DNA of 64,000 bases from Balaenoptera acutorostrata (taxonomy: Eukaryota > Chordata > Mammalia > Artiodactyla > Balaenopteridae), in assembly GCF_949987535.1 (NCBI RefSeq), contig NC_080075.1, positions 1,054,001 to 1,118,000 of the forward strand, given 5' to 3'. The notes below the pieces were generated by a model. It ran no database searches and was not told where the DNA came from. It saw only the letters and a list, made by a program, of their open reading frames with translations. Position numbers and translations under genes: made by a program. Positions 27,201 through 41,246 of the stretch are shown here, piece after piece (the stretch's first letter is position 1; each line of letters opens with the position of its first letter).

Positions 27201-30200
27201 AGACACAAAGATGCGTGACAGGTACTTGGTGGTGAGTGAAAGGGGCTAATCATCCATCTACCTGGTCTGGAAAACCATGAAAATCAGCTGCTGTTGGCAC
27301 ACCTAAAAACGTAGCCAATTATCTCATTCCCTCCATAACGACTAGTCCCATCTCTACTAGACAGGAAAGCAGGACTGCGGAGAAGCTGATGGTTCCCGAA
27401 CACACGACGCGATGAAGTCTCTCATCCAGCAAGGAATTAAAGATAATGTGAAGGACCTGCAATCACATTTTAAACTTTTTATTTTGACATAATTATAGTC
27501 ACAGGAAGTTACAAAGATTGTACAGAGAAGACCTTTGTACCCTTCACACAGCTTCCCAATGACTACATCTTATGTACAATCAAAACCAGGACTCTGACGC
27601 CAGCGCGATGTGTGTACACTTCTGTGTCACCTTGTCACACCTTGTAGATTCGTGTAACCGCCACCCCCATCCAGACCTGGAGCTTTTCCATCCCCACAAA
27701 GACCTCTCTCACGTTCCCTCTGATGGTCACACCCACCCTCCAGCAACACCCTAGTCTGTTTTCCATCCACGTAACTGTAATTTAGAGAATGTTTTTGCTG
27801 TGGACTGAATGTCTGTGTCCCCAGAATTCATACTGACAGCCTAATCCCAAGGCAACGGGATCTGGAGATGGCCCTGTGGGGTGTCACCAGGGTCGAATGA
27901 AGTCATGAGGGAGGGGCGTTAATCCCCCAGGATGGGGTCAGAGACACCCAGGCGAGAAGACAGCCAGAGACAGCCGCCCACCAGCCAGGACGTGGGCCCC
28001 CAGGAGACAGCATCTGCTGGAGCCTTGATCTTGAGTTTCCCAGGCCCCAGAACCTTGAGAAACAAACCCTTCCTTAAGCCATGCAGCTATGGCATTTTTG
28101 TTACAGCAGCCGAGCTAAGACAGCTGCATAGAGGGAATCACGCAGCCTGTGACCGCCTGAGACTGGCCTTTTCCACTCAGCAAATGCCCGTGAGACCCAC
28201 CAAGTTGTCACATATGTGGATTGCCTGTTCTTTTCACTGCTGAGTAGTATTCTGTGGTGTGCACACACCACAGCTTGTTTAACCGTCACCCACTGGAGGA
28301 CACTTCAGTAGCTTCCGGCTTGGGGCTGTTGTGAATCCAGCTGTGGGTAAGTTTCTGGGTGAGTATAAGGTTTAATTTCTCTGGGATAAATGTTCCAGGG
28401 CGAGATTACTGAGTTGTATGAGAAGGGTACGTTTAGTTTTTTAAGAAACTGCCAAGCTGTTTTCTAGAGTGGTTGTACCACTGTACATGCCCACCAGCAA
28501 AGCATGAGAGATTCAACTCCTCCACATCCTCGCCGGCATTTGGTGTTATCATTATTTATTTTAGCTGTTCTAATAGGTGTGTAGTCCCAATTTTATTATG
28601 TATATGTATTAAGTTCACATATACACAGATAAGTACAAAAAAGAAGTCAGAAATGTCACTCTACCAGATAATCATACTGACAGAAGGGAAAAAGAGTAAT
28701 ACATGTTATTTGGGAAAAAACTCAAACGCTACAGAGATGTATAGAATGAACAGTAAGGTGTCTTACTATTTACTTTGTGTTTGTCCTACTAATCTCAACT
28801 GTGCCTTTGACGGACTAAAGCGCTCACTGAAGAATGACTTGATTCTGATCACCAAGGCCGAGAGTTGAGGTTGCGATCGGGGCAAATCCGGTCTGTTGTG
28901 TGTTCTGTTTCCCCGGTGCCCTGAATGCAGCCAGGCTCGCCAATCTCTCCACGGACGGAGCCGCCAGAGGCTGTGCCTGGACAGGAAACGCGCCCCGACC
29001 CTCCTCCCCACCAGCTACTAACTGTTCCACACCCTCCACGAGGTCCTTCTTCCCAGACTGTGCTGGAAACTTCGTACAGAGTCCCTCCGCTCTTGAAGCT
29101 CTGCTGTTTCGGGAACGCTGTGCGAAGGCGAAGCAGGAGGAGACCCTCCTTTTTCCCGGTTTCCTCTCCCTCCAGCTGGAACCGCGCTGACGAGGGCGCA
29201 CAGTCGCCCCAGAGACACCGACCTGCCACCGGAGTCCAAGCCCCAGGTGCCCTCTGCCCATCCGCACAAGGGCACCGCGGCAGAGGCGGAGGGGTAGACG
29301 AGGCTCCGTCTTACACTTCTGCCGCATCTCGTTCTTTCCTCCTTTCATTTTTTTTATCACCGAGGTGTAGCCTAACTGGGAGCTGGGTCGAGGGGCAGGC
29401 TGAGGTTTGAAGGGAGGAGACGGAAGAGCCGCGGCCCTTCATCACACATCTCCCCCTGCCGGCCTCGTCCCAGGAGCAGGTTCTCACAGAGAAGCTCTCA
29501 GGGCAGAGGGGTCCCTGTGCCTTCCACGCACCCCTCATGCTCAAACAACACAGGAGCGAGAGGCGAGGCTGCAGGGCCGCCGGCTGATGGGGAGGAGTGG
29601 ACGGATGGTCGCCTCGGCCCCAAGGGCGTCCCGGGGGGGGCGGGTGGATGCCTGGCCTCGGGAGCCCTACTGTTGGGGTCTCAGCTTCTTAAAAAGTAAC
29701 TGCTCGAGTAACTTCCTTACATCACACGTGTCACATCTGAACACACGGAACTTCTGCTACGCGCTCACGATTCTACAGACCTAACCGGTACGTAAGAGGC
29801 GTCCACTCAGCACGCAGGCGCGTCCACGTGTGGCAGGAGCTGCCCGGGGATGCACGTGTTCCCTCCACCGCTCATGCAGGTGACAAGTGCGTCTCTCCCC
29901 GGGCCCTGGAGCCGAGGGCAGACCCGTGACTACGCAGCATCCACTGGTCAGGGCACCACACGCCCAAAGGGTTGCACAGGACAGTCGGCTGGTCCCGCAC
30001 GTCCCCATCCAGCCATGCGGAGTGGAGCTCAAACACGCGTGTAATTTCTCCAAGAAGGCAGGGGGTAATCTGAGGCCAAGTAAACACCATTGCTCAATTT
30101 TCATAGCCAGGCATTTTGTTACTTTTAACCCATTTCTGGCACTTAATAATGTCACTCTTAGAAATGCAAACAACCCTTTTAGACTGTGATTGTAACCATG

Positions 30201-33200
30201 AGAAAAACATTTATCTGAACTCCCTTGACTGAAATCACTGCAGCCCATGCAGCGCAGCAAAGCAGCCCTTGAAGCAGGTGCGAAGCTGTTGTATAAAACA
30301 TCCCAAAGCCATTTTTTTCTGAACAGTGGGCCTGTAAGGTGGTTTCCTGGGTCCTGGGTTCCCAAAGGTTCTTCCCGAGAGTTTCCATCACCGGCTCAGG
30401 CCTCCTCCTCACCAAGGCTGACCTGGATCTCTGGGGGATCCCCCAGGACAGGCCTGGACCCCAGAAGGACATCCAGAGTGGAGAGACTTGTTGTATGCTG
30501 GGCAGTGGCTCAGTCCTTTAGGGCCACTGTAACCAAACACCACCGACCAGGTGGCTTATACACAACAGAAATTCATGTCTCACGGTCCTGGTGGCTGGAA
30601 GCCCGAGACCTAGGCACCAGCGCGGCCGTGGGCGGTGAGGACTCTCCCGTTCCCCTGGGTCCTGGCCGGCACCTCCTCGCGGAGCCCACACACAGCGCAG
30701 GGGCAGGGGCTCTGTGCGTCCGTTCACGAGACCTTCACCCCGCCCCCCCGACCTCATCACCTCTTAACACCACATCGCGGGTTAGGACTTCTGTACATGA
30801 ATTGAGTGGGTGCGCAAACCCTCAGACCAGAGCAGGCAGGACCTGGGACCCTGGCTGAGTGCCTGACTGCGTGTTAGATGCCAAACCACACACAGCACGT
30901 CTGCTGTTGAGCTGACCACTCCCGTGTCCTGCACAGAAGGCTTCAAGTCCATCGACCCAGCTAACGCCATGATTTCAGCCAGAACAAATTCTGCCCCTGA
31001 GGAAACACCCTGCCCAAGACAAATAACCTGCTCAGAGGCGACAGACCAAGAAAGGGCAGCTATTTCCACCAGCTCAAACACTGAGTGTAAGCCTGAGCAT
31101 GGTTGGCAAAGTCAAAAACGCAACTTTTTAATAACTGGTACCTTTTAAATTCAAATTCCCTCAAATAGCAACAACTGAATTACACGCACCACTATCAAAT
31201 ATTTCATCTACGTTTTTAAAAAAAATTTTATTGGAGTATCGCTGATTTACAACGTTGTGTTAGTTGTTAGTTTCAGGGGTATACAGCAAAGTGAATCAGT
31301 TATACATATACATAGATCCACTGTTTTTTAGATTCTTTTCCCATATAGGTCATTACAAAGTACTGAGTAGAGCTTCCTGTGCTCTACAGTAGGTCCTCAT
31401 CTACGTGGCTGAACATGTTGACCGATTGCCTGTAAAAAGCGGGCCCTGACATAGGAAACGTGCTGTTAATGCTGCCCCTGTCACACAGGCAGAGTCGCTG
31501 TGTGGATGTGACCCCAGCGCCTGGGAGGAGCTTCTCCAACCTCTATCCACAGGAACCCGGGGCGTGCGGAGTGTGGGGATGGCAAACCAGCTATTTTCAC
31601 TGTTTCTCTATTTCACTCAAATGGAAAACCTACTCTGATTTTCCTCTCCTATTAAAACAAAACAATCGTGACATACAGTAAAGATAGCGGTGCTGGAAAG
31701 GTCCTTCTCACACCCCCGTCCTGCACAAATGCCCCGTTCCCTCCAACAGACGGAACGGACAGGGCACTGCTGCTACCAGGACGTCTGCCCCGTCCGTTAA
31801 ACTGTTCCCAGCTCCTGGCTGCAGAGAAGGAAAGCATCCACCACGAGGGGCCGGAGAGAAGAGACTCGGCGGCGCGCCTCCTCCAACCCAGTGGAAACGA
31901 GGGAGCTGCACACCTGTCACCTGCTGTGCAGGCCCAGCCCGGGCAGCAGGGGGACGGGGAAGCGTGCAAGGCGACTTCACACACGGAGGTCTGGGGAAGT
32001 CACTCTGGCTTATACACAAGTCAACTCAAACTTTATGCCCGTGTGTGGCCTATCAAGCATACGCCATACATCTGCTTTCGTTATTAAAGAAAAGTGCGCA
32101 GTGACCAGAAGTAAAGAGCGTCCTTGTTAATATAAAGATGAAATGCCCCCCTTCCCGGGACGCCAGCGCTGGCCCTCCCTGGATGATAAGCCTCCCTCCC
32201 CAGGTGCCAAGGCCACGCTGACTCACTGCGTACGTGCTGGTCCGTTGTTTTTAAACCTTGAAGGAATGCATCCCTGGCTTGTTTAATGTTCTTTGTTCTG
32301 ATGAAATATAAAACTGTGCTGGGGCTTCCCTGGTGGCGCAGTGGTTGAGAATCTGCCTGCCAATGCAGGGGACACGGGTTCGAGCCCTGGTCTGGGAAGA
32401 TCCCACATGCCGCGGAGCAACTAGGCCCGTGAGCCACAACTACTGAGCCTGTGCGTCTGGAGCCTGTGCTCCGCAACAAGAGAGGCCGCGATAGTGAGAG
32501 GCCCGCGCACCGCGATGAAGAGCGGCCCCCACTTGCCACAACTGGAGAAAGCCCCCGCACAGAAACGAAGACCCAACACAGCCATAACTAAATAAATAAA
32601 ATTAAAAAAAAAAAACTGTGCTGAAAACCCTGCTTCTCCAGAGCAGTTCCTCAGAGTTACCTGAAGGGCTGTCTTCCGGGCTAGAGTCCTCCCAGTTTGG
32701 CTCAGAAAAACGCCCCAAACTCCTTTCTATTCCTGTTCTAGATTGTTTATTGATTACTTCCATCAACAGGAGCAAAAGGCAAAATCTTTAATAGCAGAAA
32801 ACTGGCGAATGATGTGTGCAGCGGGCAGCCCCGCGTGCAGGGACATGGGGCACCGGGACAGCAGGGCCCGACTGCACGGCTTTGTGGGGTGAGCTAGACT
32901 CCCCGACCCCATCGGCCCACACACAGTGCAGCTTGTTACAGAAAGTGTACAAAAGGCAGAGAAGACTCACCACATTCCTGCCACACACAGAGGTCTGGGG
33001 AAGTCTTTGTATCTTTATATGAAGAAGGACTTGACTTCTGTCAGTGTGCACTTTTCTTTACTAATTAAAGCAGGTGGACGGCGTATGCCTGATAGGCCAC
33101 AAACAGGCGTAAAAATCTGAGTTAACTCGTGTATAAGCCAGAGGGACGTCCCCAGACCTCCGTGTGTGGAGACAGCCTGATAACACCCAATCCCTTTTCT

Positions 33201-36200
33201 TGTCAAAATGCACACACACTCGAGAGGGCTGTTGCCACGTGGTTGTTTACAATTGCCTTTACTGGTGACGATCAAATGTTCCCAGCACTGAGGACACCAC
33301 CCAAGCGGACAGGGACACTCCAGGCCCTTTTCTCCCGAGCTTTCCCAGAGCTTCTGGCCCTCTGAGGCCCGCCTGGCGCTCAGATCCTCCTGTGAAGCTC
33401 CTCTGACATTCCGCCTGTGCTGACCTGCGGGCCCGGGAGCCGCGGGATCTGGGAAGATCTAACCCTGCTCCACCCTGGAGAGGGACCGGTGCCGCACGGA
33501 GACACTCCGCCACCGGCCCCGTCACGCTCCCCCATCTCCCAACAGCTGGACCAGCCCTGTGTGCAGTCGCAGGGGACGGGATGGGCCAGCTGGTGGGCAG
33601 ACTGCCGCCCTCCCCCGGCACTGGATGACTCCATCTAAGGGTCTCACTCACCACCTCAGCCTGGTTTCATCCCCTCAGTAAAGAAACTGCCCCCACCCCC
33701 CGAACTGTCATCACGGCTGGAATCTGGAACTGGGCTCCCAGGTTCCCTCCCACTGGGTCCCCACGGTCACTCAAACAAGCAGGGTTCGGTCAGCTTGAAG
33801 AACATGCTCAGAATTCCTCTTACAGGCTGGGCCGTTTTCTCTGCGGGTTTAGCCGTCTCCGTGGGAAAACGCCCCTGGAGCAGCCCTCCACTCTCGGGTC
33901 ACCTCTCCCTGGCACTCATACTGTGATCCACTAACACACCGTCTCACCCCGAAACATCCTTTTTACGGGATCTATTGTGTCCTGACCAAAACAGACAACC
34001 TTGAGAGGGTCTCGTATTTCAAATACAAAAGGGCAGCATTTTTAGCAAGAGTGTGGACTTCAGAGAAAGTCCGGTTTACGAGGAAATCCCTGCAGTGTGT
34101 CCACGAGCCCTTCCACGGCCATGGGGGCCACTGGCGCCACTTGCTTTCTGGCTCTCCGTTAGGTCCTTATTTTAGTTCTGACTCAGCCGGGATGGCTCCC
34201 TGAAAGCTGACCTTCAGCAGGCCTTCGGGGGAGGAAGCCAGCCCAGTTATCTTGTGACCGTGATGGAGCTAATTGTGAGGTCGGCCCTCCTCAAGGAAAA
34301 AAAACCCTGAGAATTTCAGGACAAAGGACAGAAAGAAACATTTCATTCAAGTGAAAACAACCCTTTCAAATTTTAATCTACATGTCTCACTGCTTTTCTT
34401 TTAAACAAATAACATGTTTTCATGTATGTTTTAGCACATTAAGCAACATTTGAAAAATATCGGACAAGATAAAGTGGGGGAACTGCAAAATCCGTGTTTT
34501 TTTGATAACTTTAAAAAGCTTTCTTTTCTTTCATTCACTTCAAATTTCACGAGGTGTGCACAGCAAGGCCGGAGCCTTAGATGTTTCAGCTGCCGAGCCT
34601 TAGATGCCCCCGCGGGACCGTCGGAGGACGTGAGGGGCCCGAACAGTGGTGTCCGGCACCGGCCGGCGTCTCTCCGTGGGCCCACGTGTGTCCCGCGTGT
34701 CCCCCTCTTCTGGTCCGCCCGGCACCCCTCCCCGCACCGGGTGATCTGGGTTTCTGAAGGCCGTTCCGCAGGCTGAGGGAGAAAGCTCTCGGCCAGTCCC
34801 CTGGCTTTTCTCAGGGGGAGGGGGTCTGCGTGTCTGGAGGAGCGGTGGTCACGCCCGACCCGACCCGACCTCAGGCAGGGCCGCTGGCTCAACAGCATCA
34901 CTCGGGTCTCTGCTCCGACCCGGTCCGGGCGCTGGGCCAGGCGGACATCCCACCAGCCGGCTCCCGGCTCCCTCTGCGGGCTCAGATCCTGCCCCTTCTT
35001 CCCGGCCCTGGGCCCCCAGCCCTGCGCCCAGTGGGATCCCTGCTGCAGCCCCTCTTCCCAAGCCCGTTAGAGTTAGGAACTTCATCGTTGCAGCGAACCT
35101 TCCTCCTTCTAATCTCTGTGTGGGTCTCCCCTCCTGATTGGACCCAGATCGAGGCACGAGGCCATGCTCAGACCCCAGGGCCCGGATCCAGTAACAGGCA
35201 CGGGGCTCACTCAGCAGCTGGAAACACCCACACCTACACATGAAACTGGGCAGGGTGGCGGGTCACGTGATAAAATCGCTGGGAGTCCAGGTCAGCTCCC
35301 ACTCGCGCCCCGAGAAGCGGTCCCTCTGCGCCTCCCGTGCCGTCCTCTCCCATCCCGCGCCGTGTCTGTCCTGCCCCCTCCCTCCCGCCTCAGCCACAAA
35401 CCTCCCAGGAAGGTGTGGAAGGAAAGGTCTGTGCAGGAGAAGCTCCGGAGCTCAGGGCAGCGCCTGCGCTGCGTCTTTCACATTTAATTACTTAGATGAT
35501 ATAAAAGCAACCTTAAGCCTTCCTGACTGCGGGGCTCCAGTTCTCTCGTAAATGGAGCTGATGGGGGGTGGGAGGGTTTCCGTGCAGGAGGCCACGTGCA
35601 CCTGCCCCATCCCGGGTCCACACCAAGCACGGCAAAGCGCAAACCAGAACAATCTCTCATCATGGCATAAAGGAAAGCAAAAATGCCATCAGAACTAGCC
35701 TGGCCCAGGTCACATGACTAAGCTGGGAAAAGAGAAAGAACAAAATAATCGAGTTTTCAAAGAGCTCAGTCTACTAAGAAAGTCCATCAAAAGACGGATG
35801 CTGAGAATAGTGCAAACAAACGAAGAGAACCACGTACACTGAGTAACAGCAAGAGCGGCTGGCCCTCCAGCGATGAGTCTGCGAGGCTGCACCACACGTG
35901 GACTTAGTTCTATCAAGAGCGCGCCACGGATGGGAATGCTCTAAACCACGGAGACAAATGACCAGGATTATTTCACAGGACCGTTTTCTCCTTTCAGATT
36001 CAGAAGAGAATTCTGTATTCAAAGGATAAATTTTAAAAACCCACCAAATCAATTACTAAGGGTAAGACGCTGGCAAAAGTGACAGGACAGAAAAACAAGA
36101 ACAGCTCTCAAGGACAAAATCCACACCTTACGTTGCCGTCATGGTAAAAACACTGAGTCAGACGGATGGCTGAGCAGCTTTAGCATGGAGTGGGGCGGGG

Positions 36201-39200
36201 ACGGAGCATCACCTGGGCGGTCACCACCTGGGCACAGGCCGGAAGACAACAGCATGAAGGCTCAGGGAGTGACGTCCACGTTTCCTCATCCAGAAGGCAG
36301 TCTGTACACTCGCTGTGCAGGCGTAGATGGTGCCGAGGTGAACTGCTTATTCACGGAGACCTGCACGAGCCAGGCTACCTTCCCTCCCCCGTCTGACATT
36401 CCCCATGGACTTGGATGCCTGAGCACTGGTCCTGAGCCCCGAGGCTGCATCCGGGCTCACGCACCTACCTGGGCTCATGCACCTGGGCCCATGCACAGCT
36501 CTGGAAGCTCCTTCTCAGCCTGACTCAGTTTCTCTGGACCACCCGCGTTCCCCTGCCGTCCTCACAGCTGAGGAGGCCACAGGCTTTGCTGCAGCCTGAC
36601 CACCCTTCCCTTCATCCTGTGCCCTGAGGTCGGGCCCCACCCATCCAGGAGCAGACTGTCCAGAACCATGGACCCTGAGCCCCTGGGGCTCCCTCCTGGT
36701 CCTGCAGGCCCAAGACCTTGGCTCCAGCACCTCACCGCCGACGAGGCGTCTTTAGGGACAGAAGCAGCTTAGGCGGCAGCACTGAGCTCCAACCGGGACG
36801 CTTCGGTCCAGCTCCGGGACCTCGGCCAGGGTGCCTGCCGGGGGGTCTCCCAGCCTCCCGCCCCCCGCCCCTGAGCCCGGCTCTTCTATCTGCCCATTTC
36901 TGTCAATTCTGTGAGCAACCTGAACTCTTTCCAATAAAATTCTTTCCTGCCTCAGCCAGCCAGAGCCTGCTACTGTCACTGCCCCCCAACCAGAACCAAG
37001 ACTGATGAGGTGACGTGGGCTAGTGACAGGGGGGTCAAACTCTGGGCTGCGAGGGCTCGGCGAGAAGAGACCAAAGTCACAGCGTTTCTGGGACCGTCTA
37101 TCACCGAGGGCAGGGGGAAAGGTCAAAGAGGCTCGGGGAGGAGGGCCCTTGAGGGGCCGGGCAAGACCCACGGGGGCGGGGGGCAGGGGTGACCCCCAGG
37201 GATGCGGGAAGCAGTTACACCGACGCAAGGGAGGAACCGCGCACCGGCTGCATAACATCCCTGCAAACCTGAACGTGTCCCCACGTGAAGTTCATCTGCA
37301 CAAATACGAGGGGGACAGAGAGAGAAATCTTACACCATTGAGCTTCGGTGGTTTCAGGAAAGCAGGTGAGGTGAAGAAAACCAATGATGGTTTGGTTGGT
37401 CACCTATCACGAGGGTGATAGAAAAATCAATAGAAGAAGACTGCCCAGCAGTAACCAGGAAGAAGGTGAGGCTGTAAGGACAGAAATCTGTCTTATATCA
37501 CTTGTTCACCCAGCAATCAGAGTCTAGGAGTTACGTGAATTGGGAATCGGTCCAGGGAATAACTGGCCTGGGAAGGTGGCCATGAGGTGTGTAGAGCATT
37601 AAATGGCCCGAGGAGGCTGGCAGACTGGCCAGGGCGGAGGGTGTTGGGGCCAGAGGTCTGGACGGCCTCGCGGATCGAGGCTGCTGTCACAGCGGGGAAG
37701 CCACTCGACGGGGTGGCCCCGCATCAGGACATGTGATGGGCCCCGCAGGGCCGTGCTGCTGTCAGGGGCACACGAGGAACCACGAAGCCGACAGCAAGGT
37801 ACCAGGACCTTCATTCATTCCTGCAACTAAGCGACCCTGTACTGAGTGTCTATTAGCAAGAAGCCACCGTGATGGAAAACCTGGTCCCCGCACCTCTGTG
37901 CCCTCAGACGGCTCGCACTTCAGCAGAGCCGGGACGCCCGCCCGCCTGGCGGGGACGGTGACAGGGGCTCCCGGGCGCATGAGGGCATGTGGGCGGGGCG
38001 GCTGCGAGCCCCAGCACCCCCGCACCAACCGGGCGAAGGAGGGGTCAACCACGGACATGGGAGAACGGCCGCGACTTTGCGGCGTCCTGTCTGCAGACGT
38101 CCGCTTCTTTCCTGGGTCTCCTTCGCTTTCATTCAGCAAGTGTTCACCTACGCCCGGCTGTGAAGTAATAAATGGAGCTAGAAGTCGGGGATGAGACGAG
38201 CAGGACGGAAGGAAATGACGCGCCCGGGAGGCCAAGGCACCGTGACGACGACAGAGACAGAGCCACAGACTCCGGACCAAGAGGAGCCCAGGCTGACTTG
38301 ACAGCACAGCCGGTGGGCACGTGGGTCTCATCTCCCTGCACTGCACCCACTGCCTCTCCTCCGGGACCCCCTGCGGCAGCCCTGGGGAGCCCACCTCCAG
38401 GCGCCCCCAAAGACTCCCTGCGGAGCTTTCTGACGAGGCCCTGACTCCTGAGTGTCCAGTTTCGCAGGAATCCTGCTCTGTCAGCCTGGCCAGAATCCCC
38501 TACCTGCAGATCAGATGGCCCTCTGTACCTGACCGGTTCCTCGGCCTCCACCCCGCCCCCAGGCGACGTCTGATGTCCTGGCCTGTCTTCAGCAGGAATC
38601 CTGGGAGGTCGGTTTAGCCAGAATCCCTCCACCCGGATGTTCCCTCTCAGTAACTTTCCATCCGCTGACCCCCGGCCTGCTCCTTCGCTGTGAATCCCCC
38701 GTTTTCCTTGGTGGATTCGGAGTTGAGTCCCGTCTCTCTGCCCCACTGCAGGGGTCCCTACATCCATCCTGGTGGTCCTTCCTGTTCTCTACCAGGCGTC
38801 ATGAGTATTTCATCTTTGACAGTATTCGCACCTGTGTGTAACGGCTCCCTCCCCGGTGTGGGCTGGACTCGCTGAAGGGCTCCTGATGAAGACAATTCAG
38901 TAGAGGTGGTCGGCACTCATTTCTGGAATTAGGCTACAAAATGCTCTGGGGCCACTCCAGCCCATTCCAGCCTCGAGAAGAGGCAGCCCTGACTCAGAAA
39001 CCCTCAGCCAGAGGCGCTGGCCTGAGCTGAACCCGGATTCCTGACCCACAGCAACCGGGAGATAACCAACGATGGTGATTACAGGCCTGCTGTCAGCAAA
39101 TCCGTGCCCACAGGTCAGATCTGGCTCCCCGGCCGCTTTTATTAAGTTTAGCAACACATTCACTCATACGTTCCACGGCCCGTGTTCACACTACAACCGC

Positions 39201-41211
39201 AGGCCTAGCAGTTGTGACACTGACAGAAGGCCTACAAAAGCCTGAAACATTTATTATCTGGCCCTTTACAGAAAGTCTGCCAACTCCCACTGCCGCTAAG
39301 TGCTGGGTAATCTGTTTCTCACAATAGAGGATTAACGCACTTGCTCCTGCAGTGCTATGGGCCTCCCTCCAGCGATGCAGGGTCTTTAAGTATCTCGCTG
39401 TTGTCTGTTGTCCACACACAAGAACTTCTATGTTAGCAGATAATGAATGTTTCAACCAGCCTCACATCCCTGGCACGTGGCAGGACCTTAGCAAATGCAG
39501 ACTGAACCACAAACGCCTAATGCAGAAAACCCATAACCTGACAATATATCCTTTAAATAAAGCACGACATTAAATCAAGGAGAGCCAAAACTGCAATTTG
39601 TGTTGAATAGCTGATATTTCCGGTTGAATCCGTTTTTAAAGGCATTTGTTGACTGCCACACAAAGAATGATTCCATATCCAGGAAAATTTTTCATCTTTT
39701 AAATTGGCTATACTTTTATAGAACCTCGTTGTTTAAAATACCCATAACATCAGTTTATCTCCATTACTGCCAAGATGACTGACATTAGCTTTTACCATGA
39801 AACAAAGAATGTATTTCCTTGCACCTGGAAATGTTATTGAAATTTTCCAGAAAGGCTTATTTTTTTTTCTTTTCTTTTTGTTTTGTTCCCCGACCAGGGA
39901 TGGAACCCGGGGTCTCGGCAGTGAAAGCGCGGAGCCCTAATCACTCCTGGCGGTCCAGTGGTTAGCACTCTGTGCTCTCACTGCCGAGGGCTCGGGTTCC
40001 ATCCTCGGTTGGGGAACTAAACTAAGATCCCGCATGCTGCAAGGTGCGGCAAAAAAAGAAAGAAACAAAATTTTCCAAACCACTGCAGAATTTCTGTTTT
40101 GGCCCAGTTTTGTCTGTCTGTTAGAACTGAGAACTAAAGTTGGCAGCAGACACGCTCAGACATAAGCAAACATCCTCTGTGCCCTGATGCCTGGTCAATT
40201 CCTACGCTGTCCGTTCCCCCACATCCTGATGCCAGGGCAGGAGGACAAATGTTTTAGGTAAAAGGCTGGACATTCTTATAATGCTTAATTTTAAGTAATA
40301 TATTCATTATGACACAAAAATATAATAGTTTTAGCTTTCTTAACCTAGATAGTTTCTCTGGCAAACATGTACGAATTATCTACGAGGCAAAAAATTCCAT
40401 TTTTGTTTCAACGGGCATCACAGGAGGTCACCCCTGGTAAATTTTTAACTTTTAAGATACGATCAAGCGTGTTCAGACCTTCCAGGTAAGAAACCTTACC
40501 CTAAAACCTAAGTGAGGCTTCAGTGTGTAGTTAAGAGCGTAAGACACACGGGGAAGGAACAGCCCCGGCTCAACTCCCGAATTACCAGCGACGGGTCTCC
40601 AGGGCCCTTTTCCTTTCTTGTGAACTGCACAGCAGCCCTGTGAGGACTCAGCACAGCCAGAAAAGCAGTAAAGGGCAAGAGAGGCCAAGCTGGTGTAAAT
40701 AAAGAATTAATGATTTTACATTTATATGGAACATATTTATTAATAATCTTATTCACTGTGGGTTTGGGAAAGATATCCTAAATAGGACACAGAAAGCACA
40801 AACTTTATATAAAGAAAAAGATCCATAAACTATCAAAATAAAAAAAAAAACTTTTGCTTGTCAACAGACATTTATAAAAATGAGAAGACAGGGCTTCCCT
40901 GGTGGCGCAGTGGTTGAGAATCTGCCTGCTAATGCAGGGGACGCGGGTTCGAGCCCTGGTCTGGGAAGATCCCACATGCCGCGGAGCGGCTGGGCCCGTG
41001 AGCCACAACTACTGAGCCTGCGCGTCTGGAGCCTGTGCCCCGCAATGGGAGGGGCCGCGATAGTGAGAGGCCCGCGCACCGCGATGAAGAGCGGTCCCTG
41101 CACCGCGATGAAGAGTGGCCCCCACTTGCCGTAACTGGAGAAAGCCCTCGCACGAACCGAAGACCCAACACAGCCAAAAATAATAAAAAATAAATAAATA
41201 AATAAAGTAGC

Positions 41212-41246
<35 letters not shown>

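Noticed and set aside
26813..27206. Frames of about 100 residues rich in Cys-Val-Ser
   Set aside because: Translation of the CA array; no other protein features.
37762..38767. Two overlapping frames of about 210 codons on the minus strand
   Set aside because: GC-rich intronic DNA with no domains, splice support or codon signature.
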